Below are positions 41,109-49,921 of a stretch of 64,000 bases of DNA, in pieces (within the stretch, counting starts at the first letter, position 1; each line of letters starts with the position of its first letter). The DNA comes from Pseudobdellovibrionaceae bacterium (GTDB lineage: Bacteria; Bdellovibrionota; Bdellovibrionia; Bdellovibrionales; Bdellovibrionaceae). Below the pieces are notes generated by a model. That model was not told the origin of the DNA. It worked only from the letters and a program-made list of their open reading frames with translations, and searched no databases. Location: positions 2,388,565 to 2,452,564 of the forward strand of contig JAHBUV010000001.1 of the NCBI GenBank assembly GCA_019637915.1, read 5' to 3'. The position numbers were made by a program, and so were the translations under genes.

Positions 41109-44048
41109 TCAGATCTCCTTCCTCTGGATTTGTTCCAGGCGCTGTTCGAGGTAGGAAGACATCAGCGGGTGGCCGATTTTTGTCTCCATGATTTTCAACT
41201 TTTCAAGGTCCCGGGTGTTGTCCGGGTTGCTGCGCACGGCCTCGCGGGCGGCCAGCAGGTCGGCGCTGGACGGGGCGCCCGAGCGCAGGGCCGATTCCAG
41301 GCGCGATTTCGACGAACCGGAGGCGTATTTCGAGAGCAGGCGCAGCTCCTGGGCGAGGATGCCTCGCAATCCCGGGCGGCTGTTTTCGTAGTCCTTGATC
41401 AGGTTGTCGAAGGCCCGGTCGTTGCCCCAGAATTCGTCCAACTTTTGGGCAGCCACTTTGGCTTTGGCGTAGAAGGGCTTCGCCTGCTGTTTCAGGAGAT
41501 CCGTGTACTGCTTTTGCTGGGCGGCCGTCAGCTTGCGCGGCAGGGGCAGGCCGAGGAGCTCGCGCACGAAACGCTCGTTCTCGCGGCTGACCGTGGTCAG
41601 GGCGATGACCTGCGCCGTGTAGTCGTTCAGGCGCACGGCCTGGGCGAGGGAGCGGTCGGCTTCCGCCAGGGCCGCCATGCGGCTCTGGATCGACTTCTGC
41701 AGCAGGCGGTCGCTCTGCGGCGTCAGGCGCAGGCGCTCCAGACGCTGGGCGAGGCGCTGCGAGGCCGGGTAGAAGGACTGCTTGCGGATGAAGCGCGCGG
41801 CTTCGCTGCGGGCCATGGCGTTGGAGCGCAGGTAAGGATCCACGGCGTTGGCGTCGCGGGTCTTGCCGTACACCATCAGGATGACGTCGCTGAAAGTGAC
41901 GGGATCGCGGGACAGTTCCGAAGCGCGCATTTTCAATTCGCGTTTCGGGTTGGCCGACAGGTTCACCAGGCGGGCGTGCAGGGCGACGGCGCGCGGGCCG
42001 CGCAAACCGGCCCGCAGGGCGGCCTCGTAGTGGCGTCGCGGGTTGCGGCCGGCGAGGTCGGACAAAGTGCCCAAACGCAGTTCGCGTTCGGCGGTGCCGA
42101 GGCTCGGGAAACGCATCTTGACCGCGACGTTGTAAGCCGATTTGAAATCCAGGACTTTTTCGTAGTAACCGACTTTTTGGGCGAGGGCCGCTTCACGGTC
42201 CTGGGCCGACAGCGATTTCACCGCGAGCATGCCGTTCAGGGCGGCGATGAACAAAGCGTCCTCGCCGGCTTTGGAGGCGAGCACGGATTGGTTGCGGTAG
42301 TGCAGGATTTTTTCCGCGTCGCTCGCGCCCTTCAGGTTCGTCGCGGACATCTTGCGCAGGGCCGAGCGCAGCTCGGACTTCGAGGAGTCCTGATCGTTGG
42401 CGGTCTTCGCCACCTGGTTGATCAGGGCTTTGCGCTCGAGCTGGCGGAATTCCTGGGCGTGGGCGGGCATGGCGGCGGCGAACTGCTCGGCGCTCTTCTC
42501 GATGTCGGCGTCGCGCTTCTCGATGGCCAGGGCGTCCAGGGCCAGGTCGGCGGATTTTTTCCGCAGATCGGCGGGACCCGATTTGTCGAGGGCGAGGGCG
42601 CTGAACTCATTGGCGGCCTGCGACCACTGTTTGCGTTCGTAAGCGACCTGCGCCAGCTGATAGCGGACCAGGAAGCTCTTCGGGCCGTTCGGGCGCTTGG
42701 CGAGGTAATGGCGGTAGGCGCTTTCGCGGGCGTTCAGGTCGCCGGTGCGTTCGGCGGCGTCCATCTCGCCGTCGAGGGCGATGGTCTGCAGCTTGGCGTC
42801 CTCGGTCTCGCTGGCCTGGCGGTACATGGACGCGGCCATGCCGAATTGCTTCAGGTCCATGGCGAGCTGGGCGCCCAGTACGGCCATCTGCGAGTCTTCC
42901 GGGAAAGTCTGCGTGTAAATGAAGTAAGCCTTCAGGACGTCGAGATCGGGCTTCACCTTTTTCGAGCGGTGCAGCTCCGTCACGTAACGTTTCATGCGCT
43001 TTTGCAGGTCGGCGCACTTCTCGGCGTCGCTGCACTTGGTTTCCTTGAAGGTCATGGCCGCCAGGGCGAAGTCCTCGGTGGATTTCGCCGATTGGCCCAT
43101 GTCGTACTTGATCTGGGCCAGGCGCACGAAGGCGCTCAGACGCTCCTCTTTGGTGAGCTTCGGCTCGGCCAGGTAAGACTGGTAAATGTCGTAAGCGGCC
43201 TGCTTCTGGCCGAGGCGGTCGGCCTCGTCGGCGAAGAAAAGCAGGAATTCTTTCTGCTGATCGGCCGGGGCGAGCTCTTTGTAGCGATCGATGCGGGCTT
43301 GCGTGATCGGGCGGCGGGCGTAGAAGGTCGCCAGGTCGCGGGCCACGTCGCCGTGGAAAGCGGCGTCGTAAACGGTGCCGGATTCGGTGTCCTTGGTCAG
43401 CAGGTCCGGGGAGCCCAGCAATTTCTCGAGGCTCTTCGTGGCGGCGTCGATGCGGCCGAGGTTGAATTCGGACCAGGCGGCGCGGTACGTGACGAGGCCG
43501 CGGCTGGGGGCGTCCTTGTCGGTCAGGGCGATATTGTATTGGAAGAGGGCTTTCTTGAATTCACCCTTTTGGAAATGGATGTCGCCCAGGCCCAGACGGG
43601 CGCGGGTCACCAGGGACGGCGGGTTCGTCTTGGCGTTCTTGATGATTTTCTCGAACAGCGCGATGGACTTCTTGTCCTGGCCGGCGGTCTCATAAAGGTG
43701 ACCGAGCTGGAACAGGATCACGCCCTGTTCGTCCTTGCTCGCCTTCGGCAGGACGTTTTCATAGAGGCTGATGGCGCGCTTGCGGTCCTGAGTGGAGCCT
43801 TTGCAGCCCTTGCAGTTCTCCTCGATTTCGTTCATGAAACGCTGACGGGCCCGTTCGGCCAGCAGGTCAGCCAGGCGCAGGTTCGTGGACATCCACGAGC
43901 TTTCGGTCCTCTCCATCTGGGAGAGGACGCGCTCGAGGCGGTCGATGACCTGGTTCTGTGTCTCCGAGTCCATCTTCGCGGCCTGGGCGGAGGAGGCCCA
44001 GATCGCGAAGGCCAGCAGGAATGAGGGGATCGTCTTCAGCGTTTTCAT
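41109..44048 (-). CDS. large secreted TPR protein of motor operon
   Basis: 979 residues: signal peptide (MKTLKTIPSFLLAFAIWASSAQA), then many tetratricopeptide units (VLPKASKDEQGVILFQLGHLYETAGQDKKSIALFEKI, LGDIHFQKGEFKKALFQYNIAL) along the entire length. Such a solenoid would be a periplasmic scaffold, comparable by size and context to the GltD/AgnA-type TPR protein of the Myxococcus gliding complex. Overlaps the second TolR gene by 4 bases. It contains no catalytic motif. Confidence 0.82.
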   Translation of the reverse strand: MKTLKTIPSFLLAFAIWASSAQAAKMDSETQNQVIDRLERVLSQMERTESSWMSTNLRLADLLAERARQRFMNEIEENCKGCKGSTQDRKRAISLYENVLPKASKDEQGVILFQLGHLYETAGQDKKSIALFEKIIKNAKTNPPSLVTRARLGLGDIHFQKGEFKKALFQYNIALTDKDAPSRGLVTYRAAWSEFNLGRIDAATKSLEKLLGSPDLLTKDTESGTVYDAAFHGDVARDLATFYARRPITQARIDRYKELAPADQQKEFLLFFADEADRLGQKQAAYDIYQSYLAEPKLTKEERLSAFVRLAQIKYDMGQSAKSTEDFALAAMTFKETKCSDAEKCADLQKRMKRYVTELHRSKKVKPDLDVLKAYFIYTQTFPEDSQMAVLGAQLAMDLKQFGMAASMYRQASETEDAKLQTIALDGEMDAAERTGDLNARESAYRHYLAKRPNGPKSFLVRYQLAQVAYERKQWSQAANEFSALALDKSGPADLRKKSADLALDALAIEKRDADIEKSAEQFAAAMPAHAQEFRQLERKALINQVAKTANDQDSSKSELRSALRKMSATNLKGASDAEKILHYRNQSVLASKAGEDALFIAALNGMLAVKSLSAQDREAALAQKVGYYEKVLDFKSAYNVAVKMRFPSLGTAERELRLGTLSDLAGRNPRRHYEAALRAGLRGPRAVALHARLVNLSANPKRELKMRASELSRDPVTFSDVILMVYGKTRDANAVDPYLRSNAMARSEAARFIRKQSFYPASQRLAQRLERLRLTPQSDRLLQKSIQSRMAALAEADRSLAQAVRLNDYTAQVIALTTVSRENERFVRELLGLPLPRKLTAAQQKQYTDLLKQQAKPFYAKAKVAAQKLDEFWGNDRAFDNLIKDYENSRPGLRGILAQELRLLSKYASGSSKSRLESALRSGAPSSADLLAAREAVRSNPDNTRDLEKLKIMETKIGHPLMSSYLEQRLEQIQRKEI

Positions 44049-44539
44049 TTGTTCGGCATCACGGCGAATTTGAGTTTTTGGATTCCGGCCTCGGACCCGG
44101 CGCGCAGCAGGGGATCGAGATCGGCGTAATTCATCTCCTGGTCGGCCTGGATGAAGATCTCGGCTTCGTTTTCGCCGAGGCTTTTCTTCAGCTGATAAAG
44201 CTTGGCGCCCAGGCCTTGCACGGAGACGGCCTCGTTGTTGACGAAGTACTGGCCCTTTTCGATGCGCACGATCGAGGCTTGCGGTTTGTCCACCGCGATC
44301 CCGGATTCGGCGACCGGCAGGTTCAGGCGCTTCGGCACGTCGATCTCGATGCCGCCGCTTTGCGTGCCGATCAGCAGGTAGATGACGATGATCGAGAACG
44401 CGTCGATGAGCGAGGTCAGGGGAAGGGCGAGGGCCGCTTCCGCTTTCTTGCCGGCGATGGGCTCGCCGCCGTTCTTCAACAGCTGGGCTTGTTCCAGGGG
44501 CGAAAAGCGGGCGGCTTGGTTCATGGACGAGCGTTTCAT
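44045..44539 (-). CDS. ExbD/TolR-type motor protein 2
   Basis: 164 residues. One TM helix with the essential proton-carrying aspartate (Asp46 in LTSLIDAFSIIVIYLL) and a C-terminal periplasmic domain (IFIQADQEMNYADLDPLL). The N-terminal cytoplasmic part is longer than usual. GGTGAG precedes the ATG. It forms the stator with the TolQ-like protein upstream and the other TolR-like protein. Two different TolR paralogues next to one TolQ parallels the AglR-AglQ-AglS arrangement. Confidence 0.9.
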   Translation of the reverse strand: MKRSSMNQAARFSPLEQAQLLKNGGEPIAGKKAEAALALPLTSLIDAFSIIVIYLLIGTQSGGIEIDVPKRLNLPVAESGIAVDKPQASIVRIEKGQYFVNNEAVSVQGLGAKLYQLKKSLGENEAEIFIQADQEMNYADLDPLLRAGSEAGIQKLKFAVMPNK

Positions 44540-44548
44540 GGTCTCACC

Positions 44549-44998
44549 TCAACCCAGCGGCGACAGACCGATGTCCGTCAGCTGGTTCTGTTTCATCTGA
44601 TCCATCATGCGAATGACGTTGCCGTAATTCGTGCGGGCTTCAGGGCGGATGACGACGGTTTTGAGATCCGGCAGCTGCGACTTCAGGTTCTGCAGGCGCT
44701 GGCTCAGGGAGTTCCAGTCGATGTCGCGGCCGCGCGAGGCGACGCGATACTCGAGGGGCATCTTCTCCTTGACGTCGCGGAGGGACAGCTCGACGCTGTT
44801 GTCCTCTTTCACGATGGCCCACAGGGAGGGCGGGTTCTGGGCCCCGCTCACGCTGTTGTCGCCGATCGCCTGCTTCGTGTCGATGGTGCCCAGCTGCATC
44901 CACACCGCGGTCAGCAGCAGGAAGCAGATGAGCACGGACAGGATGTCCAGGATCGGCAGAATGTTGATCTCGAAGTTCAGTTCTTTTTTCTGGCTCAT
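44549..44998 (-). CDS. ExbD/TolR-type motor protein 1
   Basis: 149 residues: short cytoplasmic N-terminus, TM helix with Asp18 (INILPILDILSVLICFLLL), then a periplasmic domain ending IRMMDQMKQNQLTDIGLSP, the usual end of TolR/ExbD. Located between the TolQ-like gene (46 bases) and the second TolR-like gene (9 bases). It uses proton flow together with TolQ. Confidence 0.92.
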   Translation of the reverse strand: MSQKKELNFEINILPILDILSVLICFLLLTAVWMQLGTIDTKQAIGDNSVSGAQNPPSLWAIVKEDNSVELSLRDVKEKMPLEYRVASRGRDIDWNSLSQRLQNLKSQLPDLKTVVIRPEARTNYGNVIRMMDQMKQNQLTDIGLSPLG

Positions 44999-45044
44999 GA
45001 CGTTCCTCTGTGTTCAGCGTTCAGCGAAAACCGGGCGACTGAAG

Positions 45045-45725
45045 TTACTGGCGCGTCGTCTTTTTCTTCACCGGCACGGCTTCGTAGTGGAAGCTCAGCT
45101 GGATGAAGAGGTTCAGGGCGGCCTTGTTCAGGTCCTCCATCAGGTTCGTGGCGCGGCTTTGCAGCACGGAGTACATGATGAGGGCCGGAACGGCGACGAG
45201 CAGACCGTAAGCGGTCGTGTTCATGGCCAGCGAGATCCCTTGCGACAGGATCGTGGCTTTTTCGGCGGCGTTGGCGTTCGAGATCCCGGCGAAAGAGTGG
45301 ATCAGGCCCGTGATCGTGCCGAGCAGACCCATCAGGGTCGCGACGTTGGCGAACATGGCCAGGAAACCGATGCGTTTTTCAACGCGGGAGTTCTCCTCGA
45401 GAAGGACTTCGTCCATCTTCATCTGGATCTCTTCCTTGCCACCGAGGTCGATGGCGGCCTGGATGCCGGCGGCGGCGACCGTGCCCAGCGGATGGGTCAG
45501 GGCCATTTGCTGCGAGCGTTTCAGGGCCTTCTCCAGATTGCCGGACTGGATGTCCTCGTTCAGCAATTTGGCGAGATTCTTCTGGTTCGGCTTGCGGTTC
45601 ATATAGAGAGCGAACGAACGCTCCACGATGATGGCGATCGAAACGATTTGGGCGGCCAGGATGGCCCACATCCAGATGGCGTCAGCGGACACGAAACCAC
45701 GACCGAGAGATGCAAAAAACTCCAT
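45045..45725 (-). CDS. TolQ/ExbB/MotA-type proton channel (first gene of motor operon)
   Basis: 226 residues with three TM helices: about 18-36, 138-160 (LAMFANVATLMGLLGTITGLIHSF) and 178-200 (AMNTTAYGLLVAVPALIMY), the classical MotA_ExbB layout including the GTITGL and TT/AYGLL motifs. GGAGGAATT directly precedes the ATG. It is the first gene of the operon that runs to 34641. It probably forms a pentamer around the two TolR-like subunits and powers the envelope machine. Confidence 0.93.
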   Translation of the reverse strand: MEFFASLGRGFVSADAIWMWAILAAQIVSIAIIVERSFALYMNRKPNQKNLAKLLNEDIQSGNLEKALKRSQQMALTHPLGTVAAAGIQAAIDLGGKEEIQMKMDEVLLEENSRVEKRIGFLAMFANVATLMGLLGTITGLIHSFAGISNANAAEKATILSQGISLAMNTTAYGLLVAVPALIMYSVLQSRATNLMEDLNKAALNLFIQLSFHYEAVPVKKKTTRQ

Positions 45726-45885
45726 AATTCCTCCATTAACGTTCTTGAAAAGACGGAAACTCCACGCGGTGCTCTAGCAAGCCTGGGACCAAAGGTCGGG
45801 GAGCGTCCCCGGGCCCTGGTTTGGAGCTGGGCACGGGAAATGAAGGGGGCGGTGACGTTTTCGGGCGCTTTCGAATCGAAGTTTG

Positions 45886-46479
45886 TCAGGGCTTCAGCAG
45901 GGTCAACAGGTTCTGTGTCATCATATAAGTGAGGCCCCACAGCGGCGGGCCTTCTTTGATCTGCACGGCGGGAAGCTTGAGGCGGGCGCCGTCGCGATCG
46001 AGGACGAAATGCGTCTGTCGGGCGGGATCCAGGAGCTCACGCAGGGGCACCCAGAAAAAGTCCGCGACTTCCTCGGTTTGCAGGCGGATTTCGAAATCCC
46101 TCTCTACATAAAAGATAAAAGGACGGATGAAGAAATCGAGCATCTGCCCCTGGCGGCGGGCCTGCAGGTCGTCCAGGCGGCCGATCAGCTCGGTCTCACG
46201 CAGCTGCAGGCCGATCTCCTCGTGGGTCTCCCGCAGGGCCGTAGCGAGGTCGCTCACGTCGTTTTCTTCGCGTTTGCCGCCCGGGAAGGCGATCTGGCCC
46301 GACCAGTTGTTCAGGGGCATCTGCGCGCGGTGGATGTAACCGATCTCGAGATCCTCAAGGCCGCGCCCTTTGAGGATGGCGGCGACGCAGGCGCAGCGGG
46401 CGAAGTCCCGCTCGAGTTCGGCGGGGAACTGCCGCTCCATGAGTGAAAGCAATTGCTCCCGGAATGAGCCTGTGGCCAT
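45886..46479 (-). CDS. NUDIX hydrolase of the CoA pyrophosphatase type
   Basis: 197 residues from the ATG at 46479 (GGAGG upstream). The Nudix box GGKREENDVSDLATALRE-TxEEIGL spans residues 67-91, and the upstream LNNWSGQIAFPGG matches the NuCoA signature of CoA diphosphatases such as NudL. It hydrolyses CoA or related diphosphates to 3',5'-ADP and phosphopantetheine. Single gene; its neighbours are the motor operon and a divergent thioesterase gene. Confidence 0.9.
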   Translation of the reverse strand: MATGSFREQLLSLMERQFPAELERDFARCACVAAILKGRGLEDLEIGYIHRAQMPLNNWSGQIAFPGGKREENDVSDLATALRETHEEIGLQLRETELIGRLDDLQARRQGQMLDFFIRPFIFYVERDFEIRLQTEEVADFFWVPLRELLDPARQTHFVLDRDGARLKLPAVQIKEGPPLWGLTYMMTQNLLTLLKP

Positions 46480-46570
46480 GACGCCTCCGCCGGTGACTCT
46501 AGCTGACGCCCGCCGGAAAAGATAGCGCCCGGGCGGCGTGGCCTTTAGCATGGGGGTAGGAGAGTGCCCC

Positions 46571-47098
46571 GTGAACCTTTTCGGACGTTGCCTGTGGTTG
46601 TTGCTGAAGCGCTTGTTCTGCCGGAAAAAGCTCGATCTTTTCGAGGCCTGCGACACGCGCTTCCGGGTGAATCCCCTCGATCTGGATCTGAATTTCCACA
46701 TGAACAACGGGCGCTACCTGTCGTTGATGGATCTCGGGCGTTTCGATCTGATGGCCCAGGCGGGGATTTTCCTGAAGCTCTTCTCGAAAAAGTATTATCC
46801 CGTCGTCATGTCGGAGAGCATCCACTTCAGGAAGTCCCTGGGGCTGGGGCAGGGCTTCGTGCTGCGCACGGTGATTGATTCCTGGGAGGGGAAGGACTTC
46901 TACATCCGCCAGACCTTCCTGGTGGGGAACGAGGTCTACGCCGAGGGCTTCATCAAGGGCCGCTTCAAGCAGCGCGGCCGCCGGGGTTCGGTGCCGGTCT
47001 CGGAGATCTTCGCCCAGATCGGCGACCAGCGGCCCGGCAAGCCGCTGTCGGACCTCGCGCGGGCGCAGGTGACGGTGGAGGACCTGCTGGCTCAGTGA
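46571..47098 (+). CDS. hotdog-fold thioesterase (THEM6-like)
   Basis: 175 residues from the GTG at 46571 (AGGAGAG eight bases upstream; in-frame ATGs at 46538 and 46550 have no site). A hydrophobic N-terminal helix (LFGRCLWLLLKRLFC) may bind the membrane. The hotdog core has FRVNPLDLDLNFHMNNGRYLSLMDLGRFDLM, the signature of acyl-CoA thioesterases close to THEM6 and 4-hydroxybenzoyl-CoA thioesterases (the Asp in DLDLN is the likely catalytic residue). The 3' end overlaps the convergent AAA+ gene by 7 bases. Confidence 0.87.
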   Translation: MNLFGRCLWLLLKRLFCRKKLDLFEACDTRFRVNPLDLDLNFHMNNGRYLSLMDLGRFDLMAQAGIFLKLFSKKYYPVVMSESIHFRKSLGLGQGFVLRTVIDSWEGKDFYIRQTFLVGNEVYAEGFIKGRFKQRGRRGSVPVSEIFAQIGDQRPGKPLSDLARAQVTVEDLLAQ

Positions 47099-48246
47099 GC
47101 TAATTTTTCCAAGAATCCCCTCGGGTCGATCAGGAGTTTTTCCACGTTGGCGGGGGTGACGTAGATGCTCACTGCTTTCGGGTAAAGTTCCAGGAAACGG
47201 GCCATACCCTTGTTGGACCGCACGCGCCCTGATTTGACTTCGATGGCGAACAACCGGCCTTGGGCCTCGACCACATAATCGATTTCCGCCTGGCTCTCTT
47301 TCCAGTAGGCGACTTCCAGGCCCGCGTTGATCAGGGCCGCTCCGACGGCGGCCTCGAAAGCGCGCCCCAGACCTTCCTTGCTGCGGAACGCGTCGCGGTC
47401 AATGAGCGCCCCACAGAGGGGGACCAGTTTCGGCGAGGACGCACGGGAGAGATGGGCTTTCCTGGAGTACTTGTGCACGGCTTTCAGCAGGAAAGCCCCT
47501 TCATAGAGGTCGATGTAGCGCTTGATCAGGTCCGTGTTGCCGGAGTCCTGCAGTTGTCCCAAGAGTTTCGTGTAGCTGATGTCCTGGGCGGGATAAGACA
47601 TCAGGATGACGAAAGCCTGGCGGAACAGGGCGGGCTTCTGCACATTGGCGGTTTGCAGGATGTCCTTGCCGATCACGGTTTCGACGATGGAGTCCTTGAT
47701 GTACTTTTCCCACTGAAGAGGTTGTTTCAGAAGGGCGTAAGATCCGGGATACCCGCCGAACCGGATGAATTCGTCGACATCCATTCGGTGCAGCTCTTTG
47801 GATTTTTCATAACCCCAGTGCGTGGCTTGAATCAGCTGAAAGCGCCCCGTCAGGCTTTCGCTCAAGCCGGTTTGCAATTCCAGGGAGCTGGAACCCAGAA
47901 GAATGAGTTTGATGCGGGTTTTTTTTTCGCGCTTCTGCCGGTCCCAGAGATTTTTAATGGTTTGAGACCAGTTCGGTATCTTCTGGATTTCATCGATCAC
48001 GAGCAGGCAGGAAGAGGATTCCAAGACGGCCTCCTGCCACCTCTCCGTGAGCCAGCTGGCTTGGGTGGCGAGCTCGTCATCCGCGGAGAAGTACAAAGAA
48101 GAGCCTTTTTGCTGCTCTAAAAATTGCAGGAGACCCGTGGTCTTGCCGACTTGGCGGGGACCGAGGATGACCTGGATGAAGCGGTCAAAATGCTCCCGGT
48201 TCCGGCGGAGCTCTTCAATGAAGGACGGTTGGATGACTTTTGCCAT
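47092..48246 (-). CDS. AAA+ ATPase with C-terminal DUF4143 domain
   Basis: 384 residues. Walker A GPRQVGKTTGLL, Walker B LLVIDEIQKI, arginine-finger-like RIKLILLGSSS, then a DUF4143 domain with an EIDYVVE ... FAIEVKSG motif, a PD-(D/E)xK-like Asp-Glu-x-Lys pattern. These solitary ATPases are widespread and mobile; their role is unsettled. Its upstream region is a dense palindrome cluster (48267-48318), similar in design to the one before the other AAA+ gene here. Confidence 0.87.
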   Translation of the reverse strand: MAKVIQPSFIEELRRNREHFDRFIQVILGPRQVGKTTGLLQFLEQQKGSSLYFSADDELATQASWLTERWQEAVLESSSCLLVIDEIQKIPNWSQTIKNLWDRQKREKKTRIKLILLGSSSLELQTGLSESLTGRFQLIQATHWGYEKSKELHRMDVDEFIRFGGYPGSYALLKQPLQWEKYIKDSIVETVIGKDILQTANVQKPALFRQAFVILMSYPAQDISYTKLLGQLQDSGNTDLIKRYIDLYEGAFLLKAVHKYSRKAHLSRASSPKLVPLCGALIDRDAFRSKEGLGRAFEAAVGAALINAGLEVAYWKESQAEIDYVVEAQGRLFAIEVKSGRVRSNKGMARFLELYPKAVSIYVTPANVEKLLIDPRGFLEKLAH

Positions 48247-48266
48247 GCCCCGATCTTATCGGAGAG

Positions 48267-48318
48267 CTAGTAAAAATACTAGATCGAGCTCGTATTTTTA
48301 CTAGATCGATCTAGTAAA
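48267..48318. promoter_or_regulatory. palindrome cluster upstream of the AAA+/DUF4143 gene
   Basis: CTAGTAAAAATAC (48267-48279) and GTATTTTTACTAG (48292-48304) pair perfectly across 12 bases, themselves containing CTAGTA-A4-TACTAG half-dyads. A second, perfect 22-bp palindrome (centre GATC, ends TTTACTAG) overlaps at 48297-48318. It starts 21 bases before the ATG; probably an operator. Confidence 0.7.
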
Positions 48319-48352
48319 TCATCACTCAAATCGAATATATCGGCATTAGAGG

Positions 48353-49921
48353 CTATTTTTCGATCCAATGCTCGCGGCGGGAGATCTCCGAGAGCAGGAT
48401 CGACATGCGGTCGTATTCGGCGATGCCGAGGCCCCGCCAGGGGCGGGGAACGTGGGCGGGACGGGGGTCTTCGGCCCGGCGGAAATGGCCTTCGTGAAAA
48501 TCCAAAGTGTGGATGCCGCGTTCGGTTTTCCAACGCACGCGGGAGTTGAGCAACCGGGTGAGGGCGCGGGCGCGGCGGAGCTCGGCGGCGGCCCGCAGGA
48601 ACAGGCGCTCGAATTTGGCGGCGATTTCCTCCGGCGTCGGCGGCAGGTCCTCCGCCTCTTCGTCCTCCTCCATCGCCTCGAGCAGGTCCTCCTCGACGGC
48701 GAGCTCGTCGATGTTTTCGGGCTTGGTCCGTTCGCGCAAGAGCCTCATGCCGAGGGCGAGAAGCCCGCGCAGGCCGGAGAAATCGGGCGTCGGCTCCTGC
48801 GCGCCGGCGAACATCTCGAAGCCGGCCTTGAGGATCCCGGCCTCGACTTCGCGGTAAAAGATCTGCTGGAACTCGCCGGCCTCCAGGGAGTCGCGCAGCG
48901 AACGCAGCTGCTCGATGGAGTTCATCGGCCGGAAAGGACCCAGCTCATGGACCTCGTCCTGCGCGTCCATCAGGCTTTCGAAATCACGGCTGTAAAAAAT
49001 CAAACGCCGCCGCCCGGTTTTCAGGCTGACGTTGTAAGGGGGATTCAAGCGCTTGATTTCATCGGTCTCGAGCAGAGCGGCCTCGAGGGGGGTCTCGCAC
49101 TCGGTGACCTGCAGGTCCCACACCTGGGCGAGCATCTCGAGCTTGCGGCGGTCGCGGTTTTTCCGGCCGCGGAAGTAGCTGTTCACGCGGTCGCGCAAGG
49201 ACGTGGCCTTGCCGACGTAAAGGACCTCGCCGTTTTTGGCGAGCATGCGGTAAATGCCGGGCTTTTCGGGCAGGTTCAGGCGCTTGAGCCGGTCGATGTT
49301 GTATTCGTACTTCACCTTCTTGGGCTTGGGTTCCTCCCTCATCCAGGCTTGCAGGGCGGTGAGTTCCCGGAAACCGCGTTGCTCCAGCTCGCGCGCGAGC
49401 CCGCGCCAGATTTCGATCGTGGCCTTCACGTGGGCCGAGGCGCGTTTGATTTCCCCGGTGCGGTGGCCGAAATGCCCGGCGACGCCGCGGATGTTCTGGC
49501 TCGGCAGCTGGGGCAGAAGGCGCTGGGCCAGCTGGTGGGTGCAGAGGATCCGAAAAGGCAGTTCCGCCACGCCATGGGCCTGGAAAAGAGCCGCGAGGAA
49601 GGGCTTTTCGAATTGCGCGTAGTGGATCACCACCAGGGGATCCGGACCCAGGGATTCGATGGCGGCGCCGAGCTTCTGGAAAATCTCCGCCGCCGGCAGG
49701 GCTTTTTCCAGGTGGCGGGGTTCGATGCCGGTGATCTCGCTGATCCGCAAGGGCAGCTCTTCACCCTCGGGCAAGGCCACCAGGTAGGAGGTGATTTGCG
49801 GCTCATCCCCCTGGTCGGCGCGCATCACCGTCCAGGCGATTTCCAGGAGGGATCCCCGCGGCGGACGCATGCCCGTCGTCTGGCAGTCGAGCAGGAGAAC
49901 CGGTTTTTCACGCAGGCTCAT
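48353..49921 (-). CDS. exonuclease-like plus GIY-YIG (UvrC/Cho-type) protein
   Basis: 522 residues. N-terminal DnaQ-like fold (1-180), then a GIY-YIG nuclease domain (about 220-310: PGIYRML, VLYVGKATSLRDRVNSYF, Glu in LEAALLETDEIKRLNPPYN), then a helical C-terminus. The exonuclease site is degenerate: motif I is DCQTTG (Glu replaced by Gln14), motif II has HYAQFE (Asp replaced by Glu105) and motif III lacks Asp (AHVKAT). It may be a DNA-binding or processivity domain for the GIY-YIG nuclease. Overlaps the helicase gene by 14 bases. Confidence 0.85.
   Translation of the reverse strand: MSLREKPVLLLDCQTTGMRPPRGSLLEIAWTVMRADQGDEPQITSYLVALPEGEELPLRISEITGIEPRHLEKALPAAEIFQKLGAAIESLGPDPLVVIHYAQFEKPFLAALFQAHGVAELPFRILCTHQLAQRLLPQLPSQNIRGVAGHFGHRTGEIKRASAHVKATIEIWRGLARELEQRGFRELTALQAWMREEPKPKKVKYEYNIDRLKRLNLPEKPGIYRMLAKNGEVLYVGKATSLRDRVNSYFRGRKNRDRRKLEMLAQVWDLQVTECETPLEAALLETDEIKRLNPPYNVSLKTGRRRLIFYSRDFESLMDAQDEVHELGPFRPMNSIEQLRSLRDSLEAGEFQQIFYREVEAGILKAGFEMFAGAQEPTPDFSGLRGLLALGMRLLRERTKPENIDELAVEEDLLEAMEEDEEAEDLPPTPEEIAAKFERLFLRAAAELRRARALTRLLNSRVRWKTERGIHTLDFHEGHFRRAEDPRPAHVPRPWRGLGIAEYDRMSILLSEISRREHWIEK

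Noticed and set aside
37842..44024. A 2060-codon open frame on the plus strand
   Set aside because: It is antisense to five well-supported minus-strand operon genes and has Arg/Leu/Gly/His bias typical of GC-rich shadow frames.
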